Below are positions 27,268 through 35,999 of a stretch of 64,000 nucleotides of DNA, piece by piece (within the stretch, counting starts at the first letter, position 1; each line of letters opens with the position of its first letter). The translations under genes and the position numbers were made by a program. Source of the DNA: JACNKV01 sp964388155 (GTDB taxonomy: Bacteria > Fidelibacterota > Marinisomatia > Marinisomatales > JACNKV01); contig CAYLYH010000007.1 in assembly GCA_964388155.1 (NCBI GenBank), positions 1 through 64,000 on the forward strand, read 5' to 3'. The notes under the pieces are model-generated. The model saw only the letters and a program-made list of their open reading frames with translations. It did not search any database and had not been told where the DNA came from.

Positions 27268-27603
27268 GAGTATCTCCTTGGTTGTTTGTGAATGAAATTC
27301 ATGTCTTTTTTACATCCAAAAGAGTAATCAAAATTATCTTCTGATCTTTTTTAACTTCTTCATTGACGACTTTTTCTCTTGTCTGCCCTCAATGCCTCCT
27401 TGGAATATACCAGTGAAATTCGGTGAAAACATCCGTTTGGTGCAAGGAATATTTTATTAAATAAATGAGAGCGTGATAAGAGCTTTTTTATACATGATCT
27501 CGCCGTCAACTCCATTAATTATTTTCTTGATTATTGTTCCACTTTACGTGTAAAGTCCTGTGTGGTTAGATTGCAAATAACATGTAAAAAAAGGAGAAAA
27601 GTT
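27268..27603. other. Divergent intergenic region
   Basis: About 335 bases between two divergent surface-protein genes. It must contain both promoters; AAAGGAGAAAAG just before 27604 is the ribosome-binding site of the downstream gene. No gene or clear repeat was seen. Confidence 0.5.
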
Positions 27604-28263
27604 ATGAGAAAAGTATACATAGGTACAATCTTGGTGGTTTTAACCTTTGGGCTTGTCATGCTTTCTGCGCAAGATGTACAGGACGAGGCCATTGAAGAAG
27701 AAGTCATCGAGGCTGAAGAAACCATTGTAGAAGAGGTTTTCGAAGAAGCAGAAGAATCCGTTAACCCCTTGGATGGTTTTGCAGTGGGATTAAATGTTGG
27801 TCTGCCTATTGTTAAAGGAGCCTATCTTGAAGGACAAAGCGGAATAAACTTTGGGCTACTTATCGGCACTCCTTACGGATTGCCTTTAGGTCCATTAAAC
27901 ATTGGTGTTGGAGTAGAAGTTTTATCGTACAGCTTCCCTGATGCTGACTTTAATGGTATGGCTGTGCTTGGAACGTTCAATGTCGGGCTGAATGACTTGC
28001 TTGTCTTCCCTGCAACCTTACCGGTTCAGTTTTCTGCACAGGTTGGCGCAGGACTTTACGGCGGCGGCTTTGGAGCTACCATCGGTGGGGCTGTGGATAT
28101 CCCGCTGGAAAAATTCAACGTAAATTTACCACTGGCTGTCAAATTGTACGGTCGCGGAAATGTAATGTCTGATGCTGGTGAAGATTCCGGAATTGCCGGA
28201 GAGCCAACCGGTTGGGTTAACGCAGGCATGATGATTACATACGACGTTTCGACGTTGTTTTAA
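27604..28263 (+). CDS. Predicted secreted or outer-membrane barrel protein with acidic N-terminus
   Basis: 219 residues from ATG 27604, chosen for its AAGGAG site six to eight bases upstream. Signal peptide MRKVYIGTILVVLTFGLVMLS to about residue 23, then 27 residues that are mostly Glu and Val (DEAIEEEVIEAEET), then Gly-rich beta-strand sequence (FAVGLNVGLPIVKGAY, GAGLYGGGFGATIGGAV) ending VSTLF. The terminal Phe and alternation suggest a small outer-membrane barrel. No family recognised. Confidence 0.65.
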   Translation: MRKVYIGTILVVLTFGLVMLSAQDVQDEAIEEEVIEAEETIVEEVFEEAEESVNPLDGFAVGLNVGLPIVKGAYLEGQSGINFGLLIGTPYGLPLGPLNIGVGVEVLSYSFPDADFNGMAVLGTFNVGLNDLLVFPATLPVQFSAQVGAGLYGGGFGATIGGAVDIPLEKFNVNLPLAVKLYGRGNVMSDAGEDSGIAGEPTGWVNAGMMITYDVSTLF

Positions 28264-28295
28264 TATTTCAGATTAACATACCATAATCAGTTAAT

Positions 28296-28333
28296 AGAGA
28301 GAACAGTGCCCGAGTTGGGGTGCTGTTTTCTCT
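28296..28333 (+). terminator. Hairpin, possible terminator
   Basis: 11-bp stem (28296-28306 with 28323-28333, one G-U pair) extended inward by further pairs, 33 bases after the barrel gene. There is no clean U run after it, so a termination role is only likely. Confidence 0.5.
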
Positions 28334-28402
28334 AGCCTTTCATCCGGGTGTTGTATTTTAGAGACTGAGTATAAAAAACTATTATAAAGGATAGAAAATA
28401 TA

Positions 28403-28528
28403 ATGGAGTTTATTATTCCAACCGTCATCGTTATAGGATTTCTATATTTCAAGAAGAAGACATGTTATGCATGTCGCACTCGTCGCAGACTTTGGACAGA
28501 GCGTTGCCCAAAATGTGGAAGACGATAA
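28403..28528 (+). CDS. 41-residue membrane-anchored zinc-ribbon protein
   Basis: A small frame from ATG 28403 with AAAGGA about 12 bases upstream. Residues 2-16 form one hydrophobic helix (EFIIPTVIVIGFLYF), followed by KKK and a compact knuckle pair CYAC (21-24) and CPKCG (35-39). The layout is one membrane segment plus a cytosolic zinc ribbon. I know no named family. Independent support: two CxxC pairs are unlikely by chance in so short a frame. Confidence 0.5.
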   Translation: MEFIIPTVIVIGFLYFKKKTCYACRTRRRLWTERCPKCGRR

Positions 28529-28905
28529 CCGAGTGTGTCATACAACAAGGTTCATCGTAATAACCCGTACCTGAAAGCCTACTAAGAATGGAGGGATGGA
28601 TCTTTGGATGATAAATCTCAAAATCAAAATCTTCAAATAAAGTCTAAATTTCAAATTTCAAATCCGAAACCGTCGTGTTTGTAATTTTGATATTTTCCGC
28701 AAATACCTCGAATCCATATTCCCTGTCCGATAGGCGGTCTCCCTTTCTCTATACTCTTGTTCTCCTTTTTCCATATTCCCCTAATTGCCCAATTTGTACA
28801 GTTTGTTGATTCGGGGCGCAATACTGTGATAAGCAAAAAAATAAACTGTTTTCATACTTCATAATAATGTAAGAATTTCTCCCGGTTAATCATCGGAGAA
28901 TATTT
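28529..28905. other. Intergenic region before gpmI
   Basis: Low-complexity stretch with AAATTTCAAATTTCAAAT near 28645-28670, a pattern common in intergenic repeats. A 61-codon minus-strand frame is not supported by a ribosome-binding site or motif. The gpmI ribosome-binding site (CGGAGAAT) lies at the end. Confidence 0.5.
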
Positions 28906-30462
28906 ATGAAACCTGTTGTTCTTATTGTTATGGACGGCGTCGGCGTGAATCCAAATCCAAAAGGGAATGCCGTTTTGGCTGCTGACACTCCAAATCTGGA
29001 TTATTTTAGAAGCAATTATCCGCACACGCTATTGAAAGCATCGGGTGAGGCGGTTGGGTTGCCCGCTGGATTTCAGGGGTCCAGCGAAGTTGGTCATCTC
29101 AGTATGGGTGCCGGTAGAGTTGTCGAACAGGAGCTGAAGCGCATCAATGACCAGTTAGAGAATGGCAGTCTGTTTCAATGTGCAAGCTGGAAACAGCTCA
29201 TGGCGAACTGGAAAGCCAACCAATCCAATTTTCATTTGTTCGGACTACTCCAGGATGAGGGCGTTCATGCTCATCAAGACCATCTGTACAAATTTATGGC
29301 ACAGTCGCGAAAGGAAAACCCGACAGGAAAGCTCGTCATTCATCCTTTTCTCGACGGCAGGGATACACCACCACGCAGTACATTAGAATTTTTCTATACA
29401 CTCCAAAACCACATAAAAGAGGTCGGAAATTGTACAATCGGAACAATCATGGGGCGTTATTACGGAATGGATCGTGTCCGAAGCTGGAAACTTACCGATT
29501 TGGCATACAACTGTATTGTAAATGCGGAAGGCAGGCACGTGAACAATCCTGAGAACGCTATTCGCGCATCCTATGAGCAGGATAAAACGCCGACAGATAC
29601 AGAAATGTTTGATGAATACATTCCGCCCCACGTCATCGGAGATTTTTCCGGCGTCCAAGACGGAGACTGTATTTTACACACCAATTACCGGCAAGACCGC
29701 GCGATCCAGTTATCGATGGCATTTGTTGACGACAGTTATCCAGGGAACCTCAAGCGAAAACCAAATGTTACTTTTGTCGGACTCACCCGTTATTATGATG
29801 AATTTAAATCGTTCTTACTGGGGGGATTTGATGGTGGATCGGTGTCTTTGGGAAACCTTACAGGAGAAATTATTTCTAAAGCAGGATTAAAGCAATTGCG
29901 ACTGGCCGAAACACAGAAATTCCGCCACGTCACCAGTTTTTTTAACGGTAAATCCACTACGCCATTCCCAAATGAAGATCAGGTAGAAATTCCAAGCAGA
30001 TTCGATCCATCCAGCTTTGCCAATCACCCGGAAATGGAAGCCTACCATGTTGCCGAAGAATTATTGAAGCGGCTGGATGATAATTCGTATGCATTTATTT
30101 TAGTGAATTTTGCCAACGGCGATATGGTCGGACATACCGGCGATTTTGATGCGGCAAAAAATGCCGTCGAAATTGTGGATGAATGCGTCGGTGACGTAAC
30201 AAAAAGGGTGCTGGAACTTGGCGGTAAAATCATAATCACTGCCGATCATGGAAACTCCGATCAAATGATTGATTATGAAACCGGGCAGCCGCGAACCAGC
30301 CATTCATTAAATCCGGTGGAATTTATTTATATCGCTGAAAATGCTTCAAATAAAACTCTGAAGAAATCAGGTGTGCTTTCTGATATCGGTCCAACCATCC
30401 TGAAACTTATGAATTTGCCCATCCCAAATGAGATGATAGCGGATGTACTAGTGATGGATTAG
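28906..30462 (+). CDS. gpmI: 2,3-bisphosphoglycerate-independent phosphoglycerate mutase
   Basis: 518 residues, usual length. Interconverts 3- and 2-phosphoglycerate in glycolysis with two Mn. The N-terminal metal site DGVGVNPNPKGNAV and the catalytic Ser in GSSEVGHLSMGAGRVV are at about residues 10-75; later metal ligands are in NFANGDMVGHTGDFDAA and ITADHGNSDQMID. Monocistronic by layout: the next gene is convergent. Confidence 0.96.
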   Translation: MKPVVLIVMDGVGVNPNPKGNAVLAADTPNLDYFRSNYPHTLLKASGEAVGLPAGFQGSSEVGHLSMGAGRVVEQELKRINDQLENGSLFQCASWKQLMANWKANQSNFHLFGLLQDEGVHAHQDHLYKFMAQSRKENPTGKLVIHPFLDGRDTPPRSTLEFFYTLQNHIKEVGNCTIGTIMGRYYGMDRVRSWKLTDLAYNCIVNAEGRHVNNPENAIRASYEQDKTPTDTEMFDEYIPPHVIGDFSGVQDGDCILHTNYRQDRAIQLSMAFVDDSYPGNLKRKPNVTFVGLTRYYDEFKSFLLGGFDGGSVSLGNLTGEIISKAGLKQLRLAETQKFRHVTSFFNGKSTTPFPNEDQVEIPSRFDPSSFANHPEMEAYHVAEELLKRLDDNSYAFILVNFANGDMVGHTGDFDAAKNAVEIVDECVGDVTKRVLELGGKIIITADHGNSDQMIDYETGQPRTSHSLNPVEFIYIAENASNKTLKKSGVLSDIGPTILKLMNLPIPNEMIADVLVMD

Positions 30463-30518
30463 GAGACATGGAGAAACGGTACGTGGGAGAACTGTGTTTT
30501 ACCCATCTACCCTTCAAC

Positions 30519-31298
30519 TTATTTCAACTGAGCTTTTGGCGTAAATAACTGCCGGTAAACCAGCGCCAGCACCAAAATATCCGCCAAGGCAGTTGTAGTA
30601 ACCCACATATACATTATCATTATTTGATACCGGACTGCAACCAGAGGATCAACTCCGGAAAGGATTTGTCCTGACATAATTCCCGGTAAAAACACAATCC
30701 CGACGGTCATCATCGAATTGATAGTCGGAATCAATGCCGCCTGAACGGATTCCCGTATCGAATCTTGAACGGCTGCCCTCACCGGAGATCCCAGCGACAG
30801 CATCATTTCAATTTCCCCGCTGCGATGCTGAAGTTCACTCATAAATCGGTTCGTGGCTAATGTGGTGGAGTTCATTGCATTCCCGATGATCATGCCACCG
30901 ATCGGGATTATAGCATAAGGATAATACCACGGTTTTACATCCAATATAAATGCCAAAATGACTCCCAGCACAATCACAAGCGTTGCAAATAATGATCCAG
31001 TTAAAATAAGAAAATAATTCGGTATCGGTGTTTTTTTCTGTCGACGTGCGCCTTCAAATCCAGCGATGAGCGTCATTACAACAATGAGCCCTATCATGAA
31101 ACTCCAATGGCGCTGTTCAAAGAAAAATGTTAGCACATATCCCATGAAAGTGAGTTGGACGAATGACCGTATCGTTCCGATAATCAATGTTTTTTCCAAT
31201 CCGATTTTCCACCAGCGAATTAACACTAACGTAAGTCCGACTAAAACCAGTGAAACAAATACATCTGTCCATGTGATATGGTAAAAAACCTGTATCAT
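30519..31298 (-). CDS. fetB: FetB-like ABC transporter permease
   Basis: 259 residues from ATG 31298. UPF0014/FetB family: seven or so helices, with SFVQLTFMGYVLTFF and the conserved IPIGGMIIGNAMNSTTLATNRF and LSLGSPVRAAVQDSIRESVQAALIPTINSM. In Escherichia coli FetAB takes part in iron export and oxidative-stress resistance. The partner ATPase is upstream, separated by a 184-base insertion carrying a gene relic. The symbol is by similarity. Confidence 0.88.
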   Translation of the reverse strand: MIQVFYHITWTDVFVSLVLVGLTLVLIRWWKIGLEKTLIIGTIRSFVQLTFMGYVLTFFFEQRHWSFMIGLIVVMTLIAGFEGARRQKKTPIPNYFLILTGSLFATLVIVLGVILAFILDVKPWYYPYAIIPIGGMIIGNAMNSTTLATNRFMSELQHRSGEIEMMLSLGSPVRAAVQDSIRESVQAALIPTINSMMTVGIVFLPGIMSGQILSGVDPLVAVRYQIMIMYMWVTTTALADILVLALVYRQLFTPKAQLK

Positions 31299-31482
31299 AG
31301 TGTTTTCACGCAAAGTTTGCAAAGGAAAACGCAGAGGCCGCAGAAGATATTACAGGTTATTAACAATTCTGTTTATTCCGTTTTTACTAATTTTTCGTTG
31401 AAGTTAATTAATAATGCTAAACGCAGATCAGAAATCTTTAAATATGTTGTGGTGTCATTGCGTTCTCTGCGTGAATTTTTCA
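31299..31482. repeat. Inserted repeat between fetA and fetB with inverted ends
   Basis: Begins TTTTCACGCAAAGTTTGCA and ends GTTCTCTGCGTGAATTTTT, so its ends are complementary over TTCACGCA/TGCGTGAA. CGCAGAGG-like strings, typical of the flanks of small mobile-looking genes, lie at both ends. It contains the relic annotated at 31373-31456. Confidence 0.5.
31373..31456 (-). pseudogene. C-terminal relic of a GxxExxY family protein
   Basis: The minus strand reads DTTTYLKISDLRLALLINFN followed by EKLVKTE and a stop. This matches the family's C-terminal pattern (YLKAxGLKLGLLINFN-type). The conserved GxxExxY part is absent and a stop replaces the usual last residues, so only a fragment of 27 codons survives. 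The assignment rests on memory of the family pattern. Confidence 0.5.
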
Positions 31483-32205
31483 CTATTTTTCATCCAATAA
31501 AAAATGCTGTACTTCTTTTGTTTTGGGATTAGAAAGAACATCAACATTACCTTCTTCAATAATTTTCCCGTCAATCAGAACGACGACTCTGTTCACAAAT
31601 TTTTCAATCAGCGAATGATTGTGCGATGAAATCAAGACTGTAAGTCCTAGTTCCTTTTGCAGATCTGAAAACAATTTGATAATGGATTTTGCCAATTTCG
31701 GATCGAGATTTGCCGTTGGTTCATCCAGAAGTAATACTCTCGGTTCATTCAATAGTACACGTGCCAATGCTACACGCTGTTTCTCACCGCCGGACAGTGA
31801 TTGGGCATCCTTGCTTAGAAATCTTTGATCCAAACCAACATGTTCCATCACCGTGATCAGTTTATCTGCGGAAAATATATTGCCACTCCACCGTTCTGTG
31901 ATGCGTAAATTTTCTTCCACCGATCCTTTCATCATCACCGGAGATTGAAACACCATCCCGACGTTTTTTCTCAGTTCGAGAGCCGGATGATCTTCCAGCG
32001 GTTGGTTGTCAAAAATAATGCTCCCGGAGGTTGGTGAATCCATGCCGTTCAGCAACCGAAGCAACGATGTCTTCCCCGCCCCCGACGGACCCAATACCGC
32101 TAGAGTATCTCCGCGATTGACGGTAAATGAAAGGTCGTTGAGAATGGTTACAGCCTCCCGACGAAGAACTATATGGTTTAAATCAAATAATGGTTGTTCG
32201 TTCAC
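31483..32205 (-). CDS. fetA: FetA-like ABC transporter ATP-binding protein
   Basis: 240 residues. Walker A LGPSGAGKTSLLR at about residues 36-48, Q-loop MVFQSPVMM, signature SLSGGEKQRVALARVL, Walker B LLLDEPTANLD, and the switch His in ISSHNHSLI. By gene order it should energise the FetB-like permease. Because the ZnuAB-like genes upstream lack an ATPase, it could serve them too; that is speculation. Confidence 0.88.
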   Translation of the reverse strand: MNEQPLFDLNHIVLRREAVTILNDLSFTVNRGDTLAVLGPSGAGKTSLLRLLNGMDSPTSGSIIFDNQPLEDHPALELRKNVGMVFQSPVMMKGSVEENLRITERWSGNIFSADKLITVMEHVGLDQRFLSKDAQSLSGGEKQRVALARVLLNEPRVLLLDEPTANLDPKLAKSIIKLFSDLQKELGLTVLISSHNHSLIEKFVNRVVVLIDGKIIEEGNVDVLSNPKTKEVQHFLLDEK

Positions 32206-32280
32206 ATCATGAAATTACGGACAGAACAGAATGTGATAAAGGGTTAATGTGTTAGCGAGTTCGTGTGTTAATGTGCTTAT

Positions 32281-32628
32281 TTATAACGTAATCACTTTAT
32301 CCGCTTTTTGTTGTGCTGTCAGTATGTCGGGCATGTGGCTTTGTATGCCAATTCGCACGTTTTCTGCAATTTCGTAATGATTTAAACACGTGCTGCAGAT
32401 GAAGAGTAAAACGCCCTTGTCCGATAATGTCTGAAGCTCCTCCAGTACAGGAGAACCATCCACTGTAAGTTTGACACCCTCCGCGTAAAAAGTAATTACA
32501 TCTGGCAGTTCTTTACTTTCAATCAATAGTTTTAGATAACTTTTTATCAATTTATGCTGCAGTAATTTGTCTGCATTTCCCATCCCATTTTTTGTAATTT
32601 GAATAACAGTTGATTTTATTGAACTCAC
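32281..32628 (-). CDS. DsrE family protein (YedF C-terminal type)
   Basis: 115 residues. DsrE/DsrF-like fold: VIQITKNGMGNADKLLQHKLIKSYLKLLIES, LPDVITFYAEGVKL, and GVLLFICSTCLNHYEI with two Cys (ICSTCL). This is the C-terminal half of YedF-type proteins, called sulfurtransferase-like selenium metabolism proteins; the N-terminal TusA half is missing. It starts 10 bases after the ZnuB-like stop. The in-window UGA peroxiredoxin makes the selenium link worth noting, but a role in sulfur relay is equally possible. Confidence 0.8.
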   Translation of the reverse strand: MSSIKSTVIQITKNGMGNADKLLQHKLIKSYLKLLIESKELPDVITFYAEGVKLTVDGSPVLEELQTLSDKGVLLFICSTCLNHYEIAENVRIGIQSHMPDILTAQQKADKVITL

Positions 32629-32638
32629 TTTTTTTCTC

Positions 32639-33454
32639 CTATCTTTTGTTTAAAGTTAAACTGGTTAAGGAAAACATCACCAACAAAACTCCGAATGTTA
32701 CAACGATTGCAGCTCCTGTCGGGATATCCAACATCAATGATGCTAACATGCCGAAAAAACTCCCGACAACACCAAACGTCCATCCGAAGATCAAACGGTT
32801 GCGATTTCCATTTACAAACAGAAGTGCCGCAACAGCCGGAATGATTAAAAAAGAAAACACAAGCAGTACGCCGGCAATCTTTACCGAACTCGTTACAACA
32901 AATCCAAATGTTACATAGAACAGAAAATCCCAGATTCTGGTGTGCGGTAATTCTCGTTCGCCACGATTTTTCGAAGCTTCTAAAAACTCTTTTCTGAAAA
33001 ACCAGTGGAAAACTCCAATAACCGCATACAGTAAAAACGTGATACCGACGATCTTAGGGGTTACAAACAAGATGGAACCGACCAGCAAGTGATTGATATG
33101 CTCGGCTCCTTCTGCGGATTTACTGAAGAGCAAAATCATAAGTGCCGCCGTAACGACGTAGGTGATTCCGATGGTGGCTTCCTGCGGGACTTTGTCATTC
33201 CGTGTACGTGTAATCGCAAACAGAGTTGCGCCAAGAAACGTAAATCCAAGAGCAATGAAATAGGTGATTGTAGAGTCGTGTTCCCAACCCAGTAGGATGC
33301 CAACAGCCGTACCCAGCGCGGCGACCTGCGCCAATGCAAGGTCAACAAAAATAACACCACGAGTGACGACATGGAGTCCCAGGTAAACGTGGATTCCAGT
33401 TAAAACAAGTGTCGCCAAAAACGGCCAGATTAAGAGGTCTAATGCTTCAAACAT
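32639..33454 (-). CDS. Metal ABC transporter permease (ZnuB/TroC family)
   Basis: 271 residues, about eight helices. ABC-3 family segments: LVLTGIHVYLGLHVVTRGVIFVDLALAQVAALG at the N-terminus and SSVKIAGVLLVFSFLIIPAVAALL toward the end. It should move Zn or Mn inward together with the upstream substrate-binding protein. The block has no dedicated ZnuC ATPase. Confidence 0.9.
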   Translation of the reverse strand: MFEALDLLIWPFLATLVLTGIHVYLGLHVVTRGVIFVDLALAQVAALGTAVGILLGWEHDSTITYFIALGFTFLGATLFAITRTRNDKVPQEATIGITYVVTAALMILLFSKSAEGAEHINHLLVGSILFVTPKIVGITFLLYAVIGVFHWFFRKEFLEASKNRGERELPHTRIWDFLFYVTFGFVVTSSVKIAGVLLVFSFLIIPAVAALLFVNGNRNRLIFGWTFGVVGSFFGMLASLMLDIPTGAAIVVTFGVLLVMFSLTSLTLNKR

Positions 33455-33506
33455 AGTGTTGTCCTTTTTTGTTTAATAACCTTCTTGGTTATTGTCATCA
33501 CTTGAG

Positions 33507-33592
33507 TGTAGTGGAACGAAACGAAGGATCTCTAATCAATCCTTTGTCTTACATCACTGTTTGAGATTCTTCGCTCCGCTCCAGAATGACAT
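33507..33592. repeat. Imperfect inverted repeat of the TCATTCCG-type family
   Basis: GTGGAACGAAACGAAGGATC near 33511 faces GATTCTTCGCTCCGCTCC near 33564, giving a long imperfect hairpin in the gap between permease and binding-protein genes. Related strings occur near 23593 and 50779. Confidence 0.5.
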
Positions 33593-33614
33593 ACTCTATT
33601 GTATAAATTGTTGT

Positions 33615-34490
33615 TTATTTATTGAGATGCTTCTTTAACGTTTCCAAATTGTAGCGGAACATATTCAAATACGAATCCGCTTCTTTCACTGCCCCGACGG
33701 ACTGTGCCAGTTTAGCAACCTTGATTCCGGTTTTCTGATGTAGGTATTCTGGTGCCTGATTGCTAAAATACGGTTCCATCGCTATTAAACTGATATCATC
33801 GTTTCTTATGATATGTAATAACCTTTCCAAATGAGCAGGGCTGGGTGTAATCCCCGGTTTTGGTTCAAGAAAAGCCACCGCGTTCAACTCAAACCGTTCT
33901 GTGAAATACGGCCAGGAATTGTGATAGAAAAACAGATTCATTCCCTTCAGATCTGCGTAGGTTTCCAGCCACGCCTTCAATGCAGAATCAACATTTTTCA
34001 GGAATTGAGCTAAGTTGGATTCATACACCTCCCTGCCGGCAGGATCTGCGTTAATAAGCGCAACAGTGATCGCTGAAGCAATGATTTTTCCATTGTTCGG
34101 ATCTAGCCAGTAATGCGGATTTCCGTACTTATGGATGTCTCCCAAACGAGCATCCACTTTATTGGTCGGGACTTCCAGTCGATGAATTCCCTGCGAGCAA
34201 TCCACAATTTGAAGATCACGGTTTCGTGAACCGTCGATGATCTGCTGCGCCCAAAGATCCAATTCCATTCCGACCTGTAGATAAATATCTGCCCGTTTCA
34301 CTTTCATCATATACGAAGGCAGAACCTCTACATAATGCGGGTCTTGATTCCCACGGGCAATGCTGGTGACTTTCACCCGCTTACCACCGATTGTTTTAGC
34401 GATATCCGCCAGATCGGTAATTGATGTTACAACGGTGACCTTACCGAAAACAATTCCGGTTAGCAAGATCGTGATGAGTAACTTTTTCAT
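33615..34490 (-). CDS. Metal ABC transporter substrate-binding protein (ZnuA family)
   Basis: 291 residues from ATG 34490. Signal peptide MKKLLITILLTGIVFG. Family metal ligands: His in GNQDPHYVEVLPSY, His in GNPHYWLDPNNGKI, His in FFYHNSWPYF, and an acidic residue in LIAMEPYFSNQAPEYL. There is no long His-rich loop of the ZnuA type. Zn seems most likely from the His-rich neighbours, but Mn is not excluded. Confidence 0.9.
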   Translation of the reverse strand: MKKLLITILLTGIVFGKVTVVTSITDLADIAKTIGGKRVKVTSIARGNQDPHYVEVLPSYMMKVKRADIYLQVGMELDLWAQQIIDGSRNRDLQIVDCSQGIHRLEVPTNKVDARLGDIHKYGNPHYWLDPNNGKIIASAITVALINADPAGREVYESNLAQFLKNVDSALKAWLETYADLKGMNLFFYHNSWPYFTERFELNAVAFLEPKPGITPSPAHLERLLHIIRNDDISLIAMEPYFSNQAPEYLHQKTGIKVAKLAQSVGAVKEADSYLNMFRYNLETLKKHLNK

Positions 34491-34505
34491 AATTATTTTC
34501 CTTTC

Positions 34506-34566
34506 TGCCACAGAGTCACAGAGAAAAACACAAAAAGTATCTCCGTGTCCTCTGAGTCTCAGTGGC
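34506..34566. repeat. CACAGAG-type element with inverted ends
   Basis: TGCCACAGAGTCACAGAG at 34506-34523 is roughly complementary to CTCTGAGTCTCAGTGGC at 34550-34566, so the unit folds back on itself. A second copy lies at 63785-63879. Confidence 0.6.
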
Positions 34567-34572
34567 TTAATT

Positions 34573-35592
34573 TTAAAATTGGTGAGGTTTATGTGGACCT
34601 AACGCCCAAATAATTTGCCCCTTAACACCGAAATGAGTTTCTTCATCGCCATGCTGTTCTTGCGAAACAACAAGCCTAAATACAGATGATTCCTCCGCAG
34701 GACTGAAACCGGCAAACGCACCATACGATTTAAAAGAGTCTTCATCAATGTCAGAGGAAAAATCAGCAACAACGCCAACGTTCCATTGTTTATTGAATTG
34801 GTAATTCATCCAGGTATATCCGGCTATTTTGTATTTGTTTTCTGGGTTTTCAATCGGACTTTTTCTGAAGACCTCTCCCTGCCACGTAAAAGATCGGTAC
34901 GTGTTCGGTCTCCACTTAAATTTGAAATCCAGTTCAAAAACCTGATGTAAATGCGGTAGTTCATGGTTTTCGATATCACGATAATAGCCACTGCCGATTT
35001 CCAAATGGGTTACATCATTCAAATCCACAAAATGAGAAAGGCGGGCAGACATTGCCGTCGTCTTTTCGGTGTCCCCGTTGTGGGTAAGTTCTTCAACTTC
35101 TTCCTCCCCATGATCGCAACTCTCTCCCATCGCTTTGGTAAAATATCCGACGGAAAGTTTAGCATACCACGGTAACGGCAACAGCCAGTTTGGTTCTACT
35201 CCAAACGTTCCCCACATTTCATCGCCCAGCAAGTTTTTCATGGATGTTGGTGCATCAATGAAAAATAAAGTATGAGCATGTTCTTTATTGATCTTGCCGA
35301 TGTCAGGGCGAAACTTTCCTGTTCTTAGGCCCATGTTGAAGGGTAACCCGCGCTCGAAGGAAATCACGGCTTCTTCAAGATGGATGGCATTGTGGTCCGC
35401 ATGTTTGTGCAGAAACACATCCGCTCTGGCAAACGGATTCACATATCCCTGGACGGCAACTTCCACTCCGGATGACGAGATGTTGCCCTCTTGGTCTGTT
35501 ATCAAATCCCCGATAACGCTGATATCGGGATTTACCGTCGTTTGGGAAAACGCGACGGTAAACAATAGCGTAAGTAAAATTGGTTTTTTCAC
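34573..35592 (-). CDS. His-rich outer-membrane protein, probable zinc-linked porin
   Basis: 339 residues from a GTG at 35592 that has AAAGGAG six bases upstream; the 13 upstream codons lack support. Signal peptide VKKPILLTLLFTVAFSQ. The segment HKHADHNAIHLEEAVISFERGLPFNMGLRTGKF, followed by KINKEHAH and a Cys-His-Glu run (CDHGEEE), resembles the zinc-regulated outer-membrane proteins beside bacterial zinc importers. The rest is barrel-like, ending KPHQF. It lies directly upstream of the ZnuA-like gene. Confidence 0.7.
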   Translation of the reverse strand: MKKPILLTLLFTVAFSQTTVNPDISVIGDLITDQEGNISSSGVEVAVQGYVNPFARADVFLHKHADHNAIHLEEAVISFERGLPFNMGLRTGKFRPDIGKINKEHAHTLFFIDAPTSMKNLLGDEMWGTFGVEPNWLLPLPWYAKLSVGYFTKAMGESCDHGEEEVEELTHNGDTEKTTAMSARLSHFVDLNDVTHLEIGSGYYRDIENHELPHLHQVFELDFKFKWRPNTYRSFTWQGEVFRKSPIENPENKYKIAGYTWMNYQFNKQWNVGVVADFSSDIDEDSFKSYGAFAGFSPAEESSVFRLVVSQEQHGDEETHFGVKGQIIWALGPHKPHQF

Positions 35593-35649
35593 AAAAAACT
35601 CCTTTTCAGTTATGATAAACAATCCTGCCAAGCAGGATGAAACAATGAA

Positions 35650-35985
35650 TTAAAGGAGGTCTTGCGGCGGGGAGCGGGAATTCCTGTCTGGGATTAATAC
35701 GGATGTATACTCTTCCGTTTCAAAATAAAACTTAGCTATAACAAAGTTTAGTGTAAAAGTTTCTGTGTCTTGACTTTCACCAACGGTGGATATCTGAGCA
35801 ACTGCCCAAATACAATCCATACGATCATGGTGGTGGCTGTCGTCCTTGCATTCCACAGAACAGAAACTAACACCGGGTTTGGCGCCCAGATGATGCACAT
35901 GCCCCAAATGACTTGTGCTGATGATGGAAAAAGCACTGAACCAAATGGTTAATAGGAATGAAAGTCCGGAACGAATAAACTTCAT
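35650..35985 (-). CDS. Small His-rich exported protein
   Basis: 111 residues. N-terminal hydrophobic signal (IRSGLSFLLTIWFSAFSIIST), then HLGHVHHLGAK, a Cys pair CSVEC and DDSHHHDRMDC. The concentration of His and Cys suggests metal binding in the periplasm. No named family recognised. It is placed between DUF971 and the His-rich outer-membrane protein, all on the same strand with short gaps, so it is likely part of the metal operon. Confidence 0.65.
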   Translation of the reverse strand: MKFIRSGLSFLLTIWFSAFSIISTSHLGHVHHLGAKPGVSFCSVECKDDSHHHDRMDCIWAVAQISTVGESQDTETFTLNFVIAKFYFETEEYTSVLIPDRNSRSPPQDLL

Positions 35986-35999
35986 TTCATTTTGGCGAA

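Noticed and set aside
28651..28836. 61-codon minus-strand frame
   Set aside because: Low-complexity repeat sequence (AAATTTCAAAT) translated by chance.
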